Part shown: positions 1-8,734 of the stretch, piece by piece
How the letters are laid out: every line of letters begins with the position of its first letter
Numbering within the stretch: position 1 is the stretch's first letter
NCBI GenBank assembly: GCA_016900015.1
Contig: JACJJM010000016.1
Span: forward strand, 25,695 to 89,694
Direction: 5' to 3'
From: Phocaeicola coprophilus
GTDB lineage: Bacteria > Bacteroidota > Bacteroidia > Bacteroidales > Bacteroidaceae
Length of the DNA: 64,000 nt
Translations under genes and position numbers: made by a program
Notes under the pieces: model-generated
The model's input: only the letters and a program-made list of their open reading frames with translations
Databases searched by the model: none
Told to the model about the DNA's origin: nothing

Positions 1-1859
1 ATATCGTGGATAGTATTGAGGTCATAAGCCCAGATCTTAGTCTGTTGCTTGGTACCGCAGAAGCGTGGCAAGCCCAGGCGGGTAAGCACATTGTCCGTCT
101 TCGTATAAGTCGGGCGTCCGTCTTTTCCGTTATAAATCTTCCATCCGGCGCCGTAAGCCAATTCGGGGTCGTATTCGCGTGTTTCGTCATTGATGCCTGC
201 CAAGCGCGGGTCAAATCCGGCTCCACCTTCGAAAAGCAACCAGCGGCGCATGTCCCAAGAACGTTTTCCTTCATAAGCCAATTCGACGGCACGTTCGTTC
301 AACACAGCGCGGAGAAGGTCGTAACGATTGCTTAGAGAATTTAAATCATCCGTTCCGGCTCCTACACGGGTGCGAATCTGGCGCAGGTAGTTAATGCATT
401 GTGCGGCGTTGCCTTGTGCTGCATAACATTCGGCAATGTTCAGCAAGACTTCTCCGAAGCGATACTCCATGATGTCATTGCTGGAAGTTGATTCGTAACC
501 GGGAGCAACGTTGCTGCTTGACATTTTCCAGATAAGTGCACGGCTTTTCTTTTGTGCGCCGCCGTCGCCCTGGCTTCCATCGGTGTAGCGGTACATGTTG
601 CTTTCCGTGTCGCTGTATTTATAGGCATAGAGCCAGATTTGCGTGTCTGAACCGGGCCATTGGCAACCGGAGAACGCGAAGGTCTTGTAGAAACGCGGGT
701 CGCGGTTGCGATAGAACTTCACGTCGTCGTAGCCGTTTTCTTCCGTAGCAGGCATACCGTTGGCCATCGGGAATTTGCGGAGCATGGATTCGGAAACGCG
801 CATTCCGGCATCAGTCGTTTGTCTGACGACACCCGGACGGATTGTGGTCTCCCAGGTGTTGTAGATTGCGCCATCCATCACTTCGTCGCTCATTTGGACG
901 GTGATGATAGCTTCAGGATTGTTCTTATTGAAGAATGCATCGTTCCAAGCATCAATGCCGGATACTCCTACGATGCCGGCAGCGCGGGCTTCTTCTTCAG
1001 CTTTCAGGCTGGCATCGAGGGCAGCTTGCCAGCGGGTGCTGCTTGGATTGTCCCAACTTGCGTTGAAAATAGGGCTTGCTGCATAAAGGCGTACGCGGCT
1101 GATCATAGCCCATGCGGCCACGGAAGTGAAACGTCCGAAGTCAGTCTGGTCGTTTTCCCAACGCGCAGGCAGAAGGCTGGCTGCTGTTTCAAAGTCTGCG
1201 CAAATCTTGTCCACGCAGTCTTGGATAGACATGCGTTCAGAGCGGTCACCCATTTGCGGTTCGTCTGTTTCCGTGTTGTAATACGGCACACCTCCGCACA
1301 AGCGGATAGCATCAAAGTAGAGCCATGCACGGATGAAGATGGCTTGTCCTTTCAGACGGTTCCAAAAGGTCTCATCGGCAATCAAATCGCGTGATACCTC
1401 TATCTGCTTGATGAAGTCATTGATGCGATATACTGTGGGGAACAGTGTTTTGCGGTTGAAGTTGTTGAAGTTGTTTGCTTGGTTGCGCGGGTCATTCCAA
1501 TAGGTCGGGTTGGTGAGGTGGTTGCCGGCCTTGGTCGTTTTGGCATTGCGTCCGTCGTAGCGTTCGTCGCCGGTAACTTGTCCCGGCAGTTCATCAGACA
1601 GGTTGAACAAGTTGCCACCGTTGTTGCCTTTGCCTTGGCGCATTAACACGTCGGCTCCGTGGAGCGGTGACTTATAGTTTTCCAATATCTGTTTGTACAA
1701 GACAGCGAACACGGCGTTTGCCTGATTTTTGTCGCTGAACACGTCGATGGTGGTCATGTTGTTGTAGTCACGTTTGTCTTCCAAGAATTGGTCGCTACAT
1801 GACGGCATGGCGGCCAAGAGACATGTGCCTATCAATACTTTTGATAATATATTCTTCAT
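1..1859 (-). CDS. SusD/RagB-family outer-membrane nutrient-binding lipoprotein (C-terminus cut by window edge)
   Basis: Reading the minus strand from the ATG at 1857-1859 gives an uninterrupted frame of 619 codons that runs off base 1, so the stop lies outside. The N-terminus is a lipoprotein signal with the cleavage-site cysteine at residue 21 (AMPSC, then SDQFLED, typical for SusD). The helical core block AIFIRAWLYFDAIRLCGGVP and the C-terminal block ERAVELAYEGKRSWDMRRW are hallmarks of the family. SusD proteins form the extracellular lid on SusC transporters and bind the imported glycan or peptide. The partner susC ends 46 bp upstream and is transcribed in the same direction. The substrate cannot be told from sequence; no glycoside hydrolase is visible here. 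Confidence 0.95.
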   Translation of the reverse strand, partial: MKNILSKVLIGTCLLAAMPSCSDQFLEDKRDYNNMTTIDVFSDKNQANAVFAVLYKQILENYKSPLHGADVLMRQGKGNNGGNLFNLSDELPGQVTGDERYDGRNAKTTKAGNHLTNPTYWNDPRNQANNFNNFNRKTLFPTVYRINDFIKQIEVSRDLIADETFWNRLKGQAIFIRAWLYFDAIRLCGGVPYYNTETDEPQMGDRSERMSIQDCVDKICADFETAASLLPARWENDQTDFGRFTSVAAWAMISRVRLYAASPIFNASWDNPSSTRWQAALDASLKAEEEARAAGIVGVSGIDAWNDAFFNKNNPEAIITVQMSDEVMDGAIYNTWETTIRPGVVRQTTDAGMRVSESMLRKFPMANGMPATEENGYDDVKFYRNRDPRFYKTFAFSGCQWPGSDTQIWLYAYKYSDTESNMYRYTDGSQGDGGAQKKSRALIWKMSSSNVAPGYESTSSNDIMEYRFGEVLLNIAECYAAQGNAAQCINYLRQIRTRVGAGTDDLNSLSNRYDLLRAVLNERAVELAYEGKRSWDMRRWLLFEGGAGFDPRLAGINDETREYDPELAYGAGWKIYNGKDGRPTYTKTDNVLTRLGLPRFCGTKQQTKIWAYDLNTIHD

Positions 1860-1905
1860 AATGTGTTTAGTTCTTTGTAACGGTTGTTTATAGTGAAGGG
1901 AGTTA

Positions 1906-4900
1906 TCACAACGTCAGGTTAATACCCAGTGTCCAAGTTCTTAACGTCGGGTAACCGGTCGTTGTGTCGTCATACATGTTACGATAGTGATCGGGGAACG
2001 GGTTGTGGAAGTCCCACAAGTTGTTACCAGTCAAGCTGAGTTGCAGTTTGTCGATTTTGAGTTTGCTTGTCCACTCTTTGGGGAGAGTGTAGGCAAAACG
2101 CATGTTGCGTACATACATGCGGAACGACGACACTTGCCAGAAATCAGAAGCTTTGCTCCAGGCATTATCCACAGCCATGCTCGGATATTTGCCATTCGGA
2201 TTGCTCACCGGGTCGAACATGTCGTTTACGATGGAGAATTGTGACCAGATGAAATCGTCGCTGCCTACACCGGTTTCTTCAATGTCGATAGCGTTATATC
2301 CGCCCCAGGATGTGGAGATTTGTGCAGACCAGCTGAAGTTGCCCCACTGTAGCCCCAGTTTGGTATTGATGCCGTGACGTCGGTTGTTTGCCAGTTTGGC
2401 GAAGTCTTCAGAATGGTCGTCTGATACACGTCCGTTCGGGCCGGCGATGGTTTCGTTGGCTGTGTCTATGTCGCCGCGCAGGTCTTGATAGGCAAGCATA
2501 CCCAGCTCCATTTCTTCTTTGGATTCGATGCCCAAGTAGCTGGGAGTTGTTCCTGCGGCTGTGGCGAGGTCAGTCAAGTATTGCCAATAGTTGTCTATAT
2601 CTTCTTGTGTACGCAAGATTCCGTCGCCGCCGGAGGTGTGTTTCCAGGTCTTGAAGCCCCATTCGTGTCCCATGCCGCGGTAGCCGGTCCAGCTGGTTTC
2701 GTTTTCGATATAGCCCGGGTAGTCGAAAGTCGGTTCTTGGCCGAGCACGGTCTTGTTCCAGGAGATGCTGTAGTCCATGCCGATGCTATACTTGATAGGA
2801 CCCCATGACGGGAGGAGTGACTGTTCGATTTGGTCGTTCCAGCGTGCCGAGATTTCCCATCCCCAAGCGTCTTTCTTTCCGTAGTTGACGTTAGGCAAGG
2901 CTGCACCGATGTAGATAGGAGTTTCGGCGTCGGTGATGGCCATAATCAAGTCTTTTGTCTTGTCGTAATAGAAATCTGTAGATACAGACAAGCGGTTTTT
3001 CAACAGGTTGATGTCAATACCGACGTTGTTTTTGATGGTCGTATCCCAGCGGATGTCGCGGTTGACTGTTCCGTTGATGGAGGCACCTGATGTCGGCATA
3101 CCGCCCAAGTCGCCAAAGCCGAGTCCGGAGGTCGGGCTGATGTTGTAGATTTGCAGCCATGTCCAAGCGGCTACATTGTCTTTACCTGTCTTACCAATGC
3201 TGTAACGCACTTTCAAGAAGTCAATCCAGTCGGCCAGTTTGCTTTTCTTGAAGAAGTTTTCTTCAGAAACTACCCATCCGAACGAACCGGTGGGGAAGAA
3301 GCCCCAATAGTTTTCAGGAGCGAACTTCGTGGAAGCGTCGGCGCGGAAGAGGAACTGAGCCAGGTAGCGTTCGCCATATTTGTAGTTGAAACGGCCGATG
3401 TACGAGAGCGCGCCGCTTTCGTATTTATGGAAGTAAGTCTGGCTTCCGTTTTGGCTGAGGGTTCCTGATGTGGAACTGGTTCCGTTGTAGATTTGTCCGG
3501 GACCTTGGTAGTAGAGTTGCTCCTCGTGTCCTTCGTTTTCAGCGCGTTCGATGACGAATGTGCCTGATACGTCATGCTGTCCGAAGGTGCGGGCATAGTT
3601 GATGGTCAAGTTCATCTGCTCGCTCTTGGAGGTCGATTTGGCGTAAGTCACAGTCGGCTTGTTGTCCAGAGCCGTACTGTTCGGGTCGCCGTAGTTCAAG
3701 ACGGTCCATGTCGAGTTGTCGCCCAGCAGGTGCATGCCCGGGTCGTAGATATTGGTGGCACGTGCCAATGAATAGTATGCACCGACTTCGTTGCCCAGCG
3801 AGTTGTCATAGCTGATGGAGTATGTACCCTTGATAGAGAGTCCCTTGATGAAAGGCACTTCCCAGTTGAGCGAGAAGTTGGCGTTGTAGCCGTTGCGCTC
3901 ATGATTGTTTCGTGCGCCGGATGCTTCGTTGGCAAAGAAGTTCCAAGCCTGGATGCCATCGCCCAAGCTGGAGTCCGTGTATGAGTTGGTGTCTTGCGGG
4001 CCGTTCCAAGGAGACACGAAGTATGTAGTCGGATTGCCGGTCGTCGGGTCGTTGATGGTGTATTCGACGGGGATGTATCCCGGCATGTGGCGCAGTGCCA
4101 GGTAGTCGTTCGTGCTGCTCGGTCCCCACGGGCCACGGCCGATTTTGGCTTGGTCGTTGACTTCAGTCTGGTTGGTGCTGTAACCGGAGACGGAAGCAGA
4201 GAGTTTCAGCCCGGCTGCCACGTTGATTTCGCCTCCGGCGCGGAATGTCCATTTGTCGAAATCCTGCACTTCACCGAGGTTGGTGTCCTGGTTCTGGTAG
4301 GTTATGCCGGCAAAGTAGGTCACTGTTTCACTACCGCCTTGCACGTTCAAGGCATGGCGATGAGAAAGCGATGAATGCCATGCGCGGTCGAGCCAGTCGT
4401 AGTTCATGGTTTTCAAGCGTTCCAGTTCTTCATCGGAATACTTGTAGTAGGCCATGTTGTTGTTCTCGTTGATACGGTCGGTCGCATCAAACATGCGGTT
4501 GGTGAACACGCCTAGTTCATACGGTGTCATTACTTTTGCGTGGCTCACGGCATCGGCAAAGTCAAGTTTTGCAGAATAAGAGATTGAAGGCTTGCCTGCT
4601 TTACCGCGCTTGGTCTTCACGAGGATGACACCTGAAGAAGCACGTGCACCGTAGACGGCTGCCGAAGCATCCTTCAAGACGGTCATGGTCTCGATTTCCG
4701 ACGGGTCGAGCATGTTGAAGGCTGTCATGCTGGGTTCTCCGTTCTCGTCCACCTGCACGATGTCGTCGATGACGATAAGTGGCTGGTTGAAGTTTGTGGA
4801 TGATTCGTCGAAGCTCATCGGCTGGCGGATGGTGAAGCTACCGGTCGCACCCGGACGGCCGCTACTTTCATTGATCGACAGGCCCACGACTTGGCCGGCC

Positions 4901-5370
4901 AATGCATCGACGAGCGAAGCTCCCGGCAGGTCGATGATGTCTTCCACCTTTACGTTGGTAGCCGAGCCGGTGAGGTCTTTCACACGTTGTGTACCATAAC
5001 CCACGACCACCACTTCATCGAGCATCTGGTTGTCTTCTGCCAGCTTGATGGTCAGCGGTTCGTTGCCCTTGGCCTCGACGGTCTGGGTGAGGTAGCCGAT
5101 GTAGGAGATTTCGATTTTTGCGCCTTTGGGGACGTTGTTGAGAGTGAAGTTACCGTCGAAGTCGGTGATGGTACCCGTTGTGGTGCCTGCCACCTTGATG
5201 CTCGCGCCGATAACCGGTTCGCCATTTTCATCCAATACTTTACCTGTCACTTTGCGGCCGTCTTGCTGAACGGATGCGGTGCCTGACAAGTTGGCTGCTA
5301 CGCCTACTTCAGCCCACGTGGGGACTGTCGAGCCGGCGAGAAGCAGTGCAAGAAGAATCTTGTGCCTCAT
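1906..5370 (-). CDS. SusC/RagA-family TonB-linked outer-membrane transporter
   Basis: 1154-residue protein that imports a substrate across the outer membrane using TonB energy. A signal peptide spans about residues 1-20. Next come a carboxypeptidase-regulatory-like beta-sandwich (about 40-120, GKVLDENGEPVIGASI), the SusC linker with DEVVVVGYGTQ near 120, a plug domain and a long beta-barrel ending in an aromatic-rich C-terminus (TLGINLTL). Length and domain order are normal for SusC. It precedes susD by 46 bp and the two form a standard pair. No ECF sigma, anti-sigma or hybrid two-component regulator is visible next to it, so its regulation is unknown. The 190 bp upstream separates it from the sugar-isomerase gene on the same strand. 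Confidence 0.96.
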   Translation of the reverse strand: MRHKILLALLLAGSTVPTWAEVGVAANLSGTASVQQDGRKVTGKVLDENGEPVIGASIKVAGTTTGTITDFDGNFTLNNVPKGAKIEISYIGYLTQTVEAKGNEPLTIKLAEDNQMLDEVVVVGYGTQRVKDLTGSATNVKVEDIIDLPGASLVDALAGQVVGLSINESSGRPGATGSFTIRQPMSFDESSTNFNQPLIVIDDIVQVDENGEPSMTAFNMLDPSEIETMTVLKDASAAVYGARASSGVILVKTKRGKAGKPSISYSAKLDFADAVSHAKVMTPYELGVFTNRMFDATDRINENNNMAYYKYSDEELERLKTMNYDWLDRAWHSSLSHRHALNVQGGSETVTYFAGITYQNQDTNLGEVQDFDKWTFRAGGEINVAAGLKLSASVSGYSTNQTEVNDQAKIGRGPWGPSSTNDYLALRHMPGYIPVEYTINDPTTGNPTTYFVSPWNGPQDTNSYTDSSLGDGIQAWNFFANEASGARNNHERNGYNANFSLNWEVPFIKGLSIKGTYSISYDNSLGNEVGAYYSLARATNIYDPGMHLLGDNSTWTVLNYGDPNSTALDNKPTVTYAKSTSKSEQMNLTINYARTFGQHDVSGTFVIERAENEGHEEQLYYQGPGQIYNGTSSTSGTLSQNGSQTYFHKYESGALSYIGRFNYKYGERYLAQFLFRADASTKFAPENYWGFFPTGSFGWVVSEENFFKKSKLADWIDFLKVRYSIGKTGKDNVAAWTWLQIYNISPTSGLGFGDLGGMPTSGASINGTVNRDIRWDTTIKNNVGIDINLLKNRLSVSTDFYYDKTKDLIMAITDAETPIYIGAALPNVNYGKKDAWGWEISARWNDQIEQSLLPSWGPIKYSIGMDYSISWNKTVLGQEPTFDYPGYIENETSWTGYRGMGHEWGFKTWKHTSGGDGILRTQEDIDNYWQYLTDLATAAGTTPSYLGIESKEEMELGMLAYQDLRGDIDTANETIAGPNGRVSDDHSEDFAKLANNRRHGINTKLGLQWGNFSWSAQISTSWGGYNAIDIEETGVGSDDFIWSQFSIVNDMFDPVSNPNGKYPSMAVDNAWSKASDFWQVSSFRMYVRNMRFAYTLPKEWTSKLKIDKLQLSLTGNNLWDFHNPFPDHYRNMYDDTTTGYPTLRTWTLGINLTL

Positions 5371-5561
5371 ATTTTAAAATTTGATGTTAAAAAAAGTTTA
5401 TATAGTTCTCTATTTTTCCTGGTCTGCCTTTGCCGGGAGCTTCCCGGCAGAGGGAAAAAATGATGGTAGCCTCTGCGGCGTAGTTGTCAGTCGCCGTCAG
5501 GAGGAGTATGTTTGCTTTGTTAAAACAGTGGTAGTGTTGTCGTTAAGTCGTCTCTTTCCGT

Positions 5562-6443
5562 TCAGTCTTGAAAGATGCTTTTCAGGTAGGCGGCATTCGT
5601 GCCGTAGTTCTTTTTCACGTTGTGCACGTCGCTGGCGTCGCGCGAACGCTCGATGACGAGCCAGCCGCTCCATCCCATGCTGTCGAGTGTGGCCTTTATC
5701 TTCTTCATGTCCAGGCGCGTGTTCTTGTCGAGTGTCACGCCGTCGGTGTCGGTGCAGTGGATGAGGTCACACAGGTTGTCGCGTCCCAGGATTTTCAGTT
5801 CCGTGCTGACGTCGCGTCCTGCTTCGAGCGCGTTTTGGAATTTGAAGTAGATTTTGATGCCCTTCGAGCCGATTTCCTTCAGCAGTTCGACGTCGCCCTG
5901 CGCGTCGAGTGAAGTCTCGATGCCGATGATGCGTCCTTCGCGCGCGGCCATGTCACCGATGACCTTCATGCGGCGCACGAGTTCGGGGCGTATTTCGGGG
6001 TTCTTCGCCAGGTCGCATGGGCCGAGCGGCAGGAAGGCAGTCTTCACGTCCATGGCTTTCATCGTGTTGAGGCAGTCCTGCACGAGGTCGACATAGTTGT
6101 CACGTGCCAGGATGGACTGTCCGTAGAAGCCCGACATGGCGATGGAGGATATTTCGACCTTGTTTTCCTGTGCTTTTTCCCGGAAGAGTTTCTGGAAATG
6201 CGGGTAGCGGAGCTTGTTGTCGAAGGTGTCGCGTTTGCCCAGGCCACCCATGTCGACTTCGATGCCGTCGCATCCGATTTCGCGGGCCAGGGCGAACTCG
6301 CCGATTTTCTGGCGCTTGAGTATCATCCAGTCGCACACGGAGATTTTATAGCGTTCACCCTCCGCACGCTGGGCGAATGTTTCGACCGGCAGGATGACGA
6401 GCATTAACAATAGGAAGACAAAAGGTGCAATCAGTCTTTTCAT
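5562..6443 (-). CDS. Secreted sugar phosphate isomerase/epimerase-like TIM-barrel protein
   Basis: 293 residues from the chosen start (MKRLIAPFVFLLL). An upstream in-frame ATG at 6476 would lie beside the promoter at 6481-6488 and would bury the signal peptide, so 6443 is preferred. A hydrophobic signal (about 1-24, ending ETFAQ) is followed by a xylose isomerase-like/AP endonuclease 2 TIM barrel: strand motifs GCDGIEVD, VEISSIAMSG, GIETS and GWLVIERS supply the acidic residues that normally hold the metal. Family members isomerise or epimerise sugars, and some act on 3-keto sugars. Export to the periplasm and position upstream of susCD suggest it processes the sugar imported by that pair. 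That link is inference. Confidence 0.85.
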   Translation of the reverse strand: MKRLIAPFVFLLLMLVILPVETFAQRAEGERYKISVCDWMILKRQKIGEFALAREIGCDGIEVDMGGLGKRDTFDNKLRYPHFQKLFREKAQENKVEISSIAMSGFYGQSILARDNYVDLVQDCLNTMKAMDVKTAFLPLGPCDLAKNPEIRPELVRRMKVIGDMAAREGRIIGIETSLDAQGDVELLKEIGSKGIKIYFKFQNALEAGRDVSTELKILGRDNLCDLIHCTDTDGVTLDKNTRLDMKKIKATLDSMGWSGWLVIERSRDASDVHNVKKNYGTNAAYLKSIFQD

Positions 6444-6480
6444 AGTAATAGTATATGTCTTGTGCTTATATTTCAACAGG

Positions 6481-6510
6481 CAAAGTTAAGTGATTTTTTA
6501 GTTGTTACAA
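6481..6510 (-). promoter_or_regulatory. Promoter of the secreted isomerase gene
   Basis: Minus-strand TAACTTTG (6481-6488) matches the Bacteroidota -7 consensus TAnnTTTG. A TTG at 6508-6510 lies 19 bp upstream, at the -33 position. Transcription would start close to 6475, which supports translation from 6443 rather than 6476. Confidence 0.65.
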
Positions 6511-6618
6511 TGTTTTAACGCTTAAAATGCGTCCTTTTGGATGCCGGCTTGTGCTTTTTAACATATAGGCCTTCGGCAATGCCTGATTGTACTCTTGATA
6601 ATGAGGCTTTTCTGCGGC

Positions 6619-6734
6619 CTGACCACGGAAAGGAGGGTAGCCGGCAGCGCAAAGGAAGGCGGGCGGGGACGGAAAGGAGGCCGTGGTCGGGCGGAAAGGA
6701 GGCCGCCCGGGGAAGAGTGGAAGAAATGGAGGGA
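6619..6734 (+). repeat. G-rich intergenic repeat array, copy A
   Basis: Four spaced copies of a GGAAAGGA-type motif on the plus strand, each followed by GGG, AGGC or GGCC and separated by 20-odd bases (for example around 6628, 6651, 6671, 6693). The array starts with the head GGAAAGGAGGGTAGCCG and ends in GGAAAGGAGGCCGCCCG, both shared with other copies in this window. It lies between divergent genes. No credible coding sequence runs through it. Confidence 0.75.
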
Positions 6735-6762
6735 AAACAGAGGCCGTTCGCCGTGAATGTGT

Positions 6763-6770
6763 TACTTTTG
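6763..6770 (+). promoter_or_regulatory. -7 element for the SpmAB-like gene
   Basis: TACTTTTG on the plus strand matches TAnnTTTG exactly. No good -33 box is visible. Transcription would begin near 6776, leaving a leader of roughly 150 nt before the ATG at 6929. Confidence 0.5.
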
Positions 6771-6824
6771 CACGAAAGCGTCGTGTCATCGCAGGTCTTG
6801 GAGATGCGGATTGGCGCGGAGGAC

Positions 6825-6852
6825 GCAGGCTGATGAGGGACCATCGGCCTGC
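6825..6852 (+). other. Strong hairpin in the 5' leader of the SpmAB-like gene
   Basis: GCAGGCTGATG (6825-6835) pairs with CATCGGCCTGC (6842-6852) as 11 consecutive base pairs, one of them G-T, around a six-base loop. No U-run follows, so it is not a simple intrinsic terminator. It sits between the -7 element at 6763 and the start codon at 6929. I do not recognise a known riboswitch class. Confidence 0.5.
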
Positions 6853-6928
6853 TGCGGGCCAGTCGCGTCCGGAGCATTGCCGTCAATGCCTGTCCCGGCG
6901 CTGTTTCTACACCTTATTATATATAGTT

Positions 6929-8161
6929 ATGGTTTTGAACTACATTTGGATTGCTTTTTTCGTGGTGGCTTTCCTCATCGCCTTGGCGAAGCTCGTCTTT
7001 TGGGGCGACACGGCCGTGTTTCCTGCGATGGTGGAGTCCACCTTCGCTTCGGCCAAGACGGCTTTTGAGATTTCATTGGGGCTGACGGGCGTGTTGGCGC
7101 TCTGGCTGGGCATCATGCGCATCGGCGAACGCGGGGGCGTGGTGTCCGTGTTGGCGCGTTGGCTCAGCCCGCTGTTTGTGCGCCTGTTTCCCGACATCCC
7201 CAAGGGACATCCGGCCACGGGGGCTATCTTCATGAACATCGCGGCCAACATGTTGGGACTGGACAATGCGGCGACGCCCATGGGCCTGAAGGCGATGGAG
7301 GAGCTTCAGAAGCTCAATCCGCACAAGGACACGGCTTCAAATCCGATGATTATGTTTCTCGTGCTCAACACGTCGGGACTGACCATCATCCCCATCAGCA
7401 TCATGGTCTACCGTGCCCAGCTGGGGGCTGCGCAGCCGACCGATGTCTTCGTCCCCCTGCTGCTGGCCACGTTTTTCTCCACGCTGGCAGGCATCATCTG
7501 CGTGAGCATCTACCAGCGCATCAATCTTCTCAACCGCACGCTGCTCCTCACACTCGGGGGCGCCACGCTGGCCGTGGCCCTTCTCATCGCGGGGCTGGGC
7601 AGCCTGTCGCGGGTGCAGATTGACGCCCTGTCCACGTCGGTGGCCAACATCCTCCTGTTTCTCATCATTATGGTCTTCATCCTCGCGGGTGTCCGGCGGC
7701 GCATCAATGTCTATGACGCTTTCATCGACGGGGCGAAGGAGGGATTTCAGACGGCCGTGCGCATCATTCCTTATCTGGTGGCCATCCTGGTGGGCATCGG
7801 CGTGTTTCGCGCTTCGGGTGCGATGGACATGCTGGTGGGTGCCATCGAGTGGGTGGTGGCTTCCTGCGGGGGCGACACGGACTTCGTGGGGGCGCTTCCC
7901 ACGGCCTTGATGAAGCCCCTGAGCGGAAGCGGTGCACGCGGGATGATGGTCGATGCGATGAACACCTACGGGGCGGACTCCTTCGCGGGCCGGCTGGCCT
8001 GCATCTTCCAGGGGTCTACGGACACGACGTTCTACATCCTGGCCGTCTATTTCGGCAGTGTGGGCATCCGCTATACGCGCCATGCCGTGGCCTGCGGCTT
8101 GCTGGCTGACCTGGCCGGGGTGATAGCGGCCATCTGCATGGCCTACTTGTTTTTCGGCTGA
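6929..8161 (+). CDS. Fused SpmA/SpmB-like nucleoside-recognition (Gate-domain) membrane protein
   Basis: 410 residues from ATG 6929. The frame is open back to 6683, but that part is G-rich repeat and leader and has no protein character. Multiple hydrophobic helices form two related halves. Residues about 1-190 correspond to SpmA (NMLGLDNAATPMGLKAM is the conserved Gate block), and about 200-410 to SpmB (PTALMKPLSGSGARGMM). Bacteroidota commonly carry this fusion, while Firmicutes have two genes needed for spore-core maturation. In non-sporulating bacteria the substrate is unknown; nucleosides or small solutes are suggested by fold family only. It is followed 60 bp later by ybeY on the same strand. 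Confidence 0.88.
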   Translation: MVLNYIWIAFFVVAFLIALAKLVFWGDTAVFPAMVESTFASAKTAFEISLGLTGVLALWLGIMRIGERGGVVSVLARWLSPLFVRLFPDIPKGHPATGAIFMNIAANMLGLDNAATPMGLKAMEELQKLNPHKDTASNPMIMFLVLNTSGLTIIPISIMVYRAQLGAAQPTDVFVPLLLATFFSTLAGIICVSIYQRINLLNRTLLLTLGGATLAVALLIAGLGSLSRVQIDALSTSVANILLFLIIMVFILAGVRRRINVYDAFIDGAKEGFQTAVRIIPYLVAILVGIGVFRASGAMDMLVGAIEWVVASCGGDTDFVGALPTALMKPLSGSGARGMMVDAMNTYGADSFAGRLACIFQGSTDTTFYILAVYFGSVGIRYTRHAVACGLLADLAGVIAAICMAYLFFG

Positions 8162-8221
8162 CGGGCGTTCCGGAGTTTTACCGGCCTGCCGGCCTGTTGA
8201 CTTAATCTAAAAACTTAAGAT

Positions 8222-8644
8222 ATGATTACTTATCAGACTGACGGCGTGAAGATGCCGTCCATCAAGCGGCGCGAGACGAGCGCATGGGTGAAAGCCGTGG
8301 CGGCTACCTACGGCAAGCGTGTGGGCGAGATTGCCTACATCTTCTGTGATGACGAGAAAATCCTCGAAGTGAACCGGGAGTATCTGCAACACGACTACTA
8401 CACAGACATCATCACATTCGACTACACCGAGGGTGAGGTCATCAGCGGCGACCTCTTCATCAGCCTCGACACCGTGCGTACGAACGCCGAGCAGGTGGGC
8501 ACGACCTACGACGAGGAACTGCACCGTGTCATCATCCACGGCATCCTTCATCTCTGCGGCATCAACGACAAGGGGCCCGGCGAGCGGGCCGTCATGGAAG
8601 CTGCGGAAAACAGAGCCTTGGCGCTGCGCGCTAAGACGAATTGA
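8222..8644 (+). CDS. ybeY: Endoribonuclease YbeY, rRNA maturation factor
   Basis: 140-residue zinc-dependent endoribonuclease that processes 16S rRNA ends and acts in ribosome quality control. The UPF0054 signature is seen as HGILHLCGIND, giving ligands His106, His110 and Asp116. The third ligand is Asp where Proteobacteria have His, which is usual in Bacteroidota. Upstream motifs TDIITFDY and ISGDLFISLD match the family. The last sense codon and stop (AAT TGA) fall inside the left arm of the palindromic repeat at 8639-8734. The dipeptidase gene on the other strand converges on it. Confidence 0.95.
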   Translation: MITYQTDGVKMPSIKRRETSAWVKAVAATYGKRVGEIAYIFCDDEKILEVNREYLQHDYYTDIITFDYTEGEVISGDLFISLDTVRTNAEQVGTTYDEELHRVIIHGILHLCGINDKGPGERAVMEAAENRALALRAKTN

Positions 8645-8734
8645 CAATGGACAATGGATAATTGACAATTTGGGCTATCGCCCGCAGCCATGCGGCATCG
8701 TAATTGTCAATTATCCATTGTCAATTGTCAATTA
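8639..8734. repeat. Long imperfect palindrome (AATTGACAATGGA family)
   Basis: Left arm 8639-8670 and right arm 8703-8734 are reverse complements over 32 bases with one mismatch, and the spacer is about 32 bases. The spacer contains its own small hairpin (GGGC-TATC-GCCC). Each arm is itself repetitive (TTGACAATGGACAATGGA). Both arms carry AATTGA, which serves as Asn-stop for ybeY and, on the other strand, for the dipeptidase. It could work as a bidirectional terminator, although it has no clean U-run. Confidence 0.8.

Noticed and set aside
6628..6640. GGAAAGGAGG as Shine-Dalgarno sequences
   Set aside because: The motif matches an anti-16S sequence, but no start codon follows at proper distance in most units, and the genes here mostly lack Shine-Dalgarno signals.
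6683..6928. N-terminal extension of the SpmAB-like protein by 82 residues
   Set aside because: It translates a G-rich repeat array and a region that includes the -7 box; family homology begins at ATG 6929.
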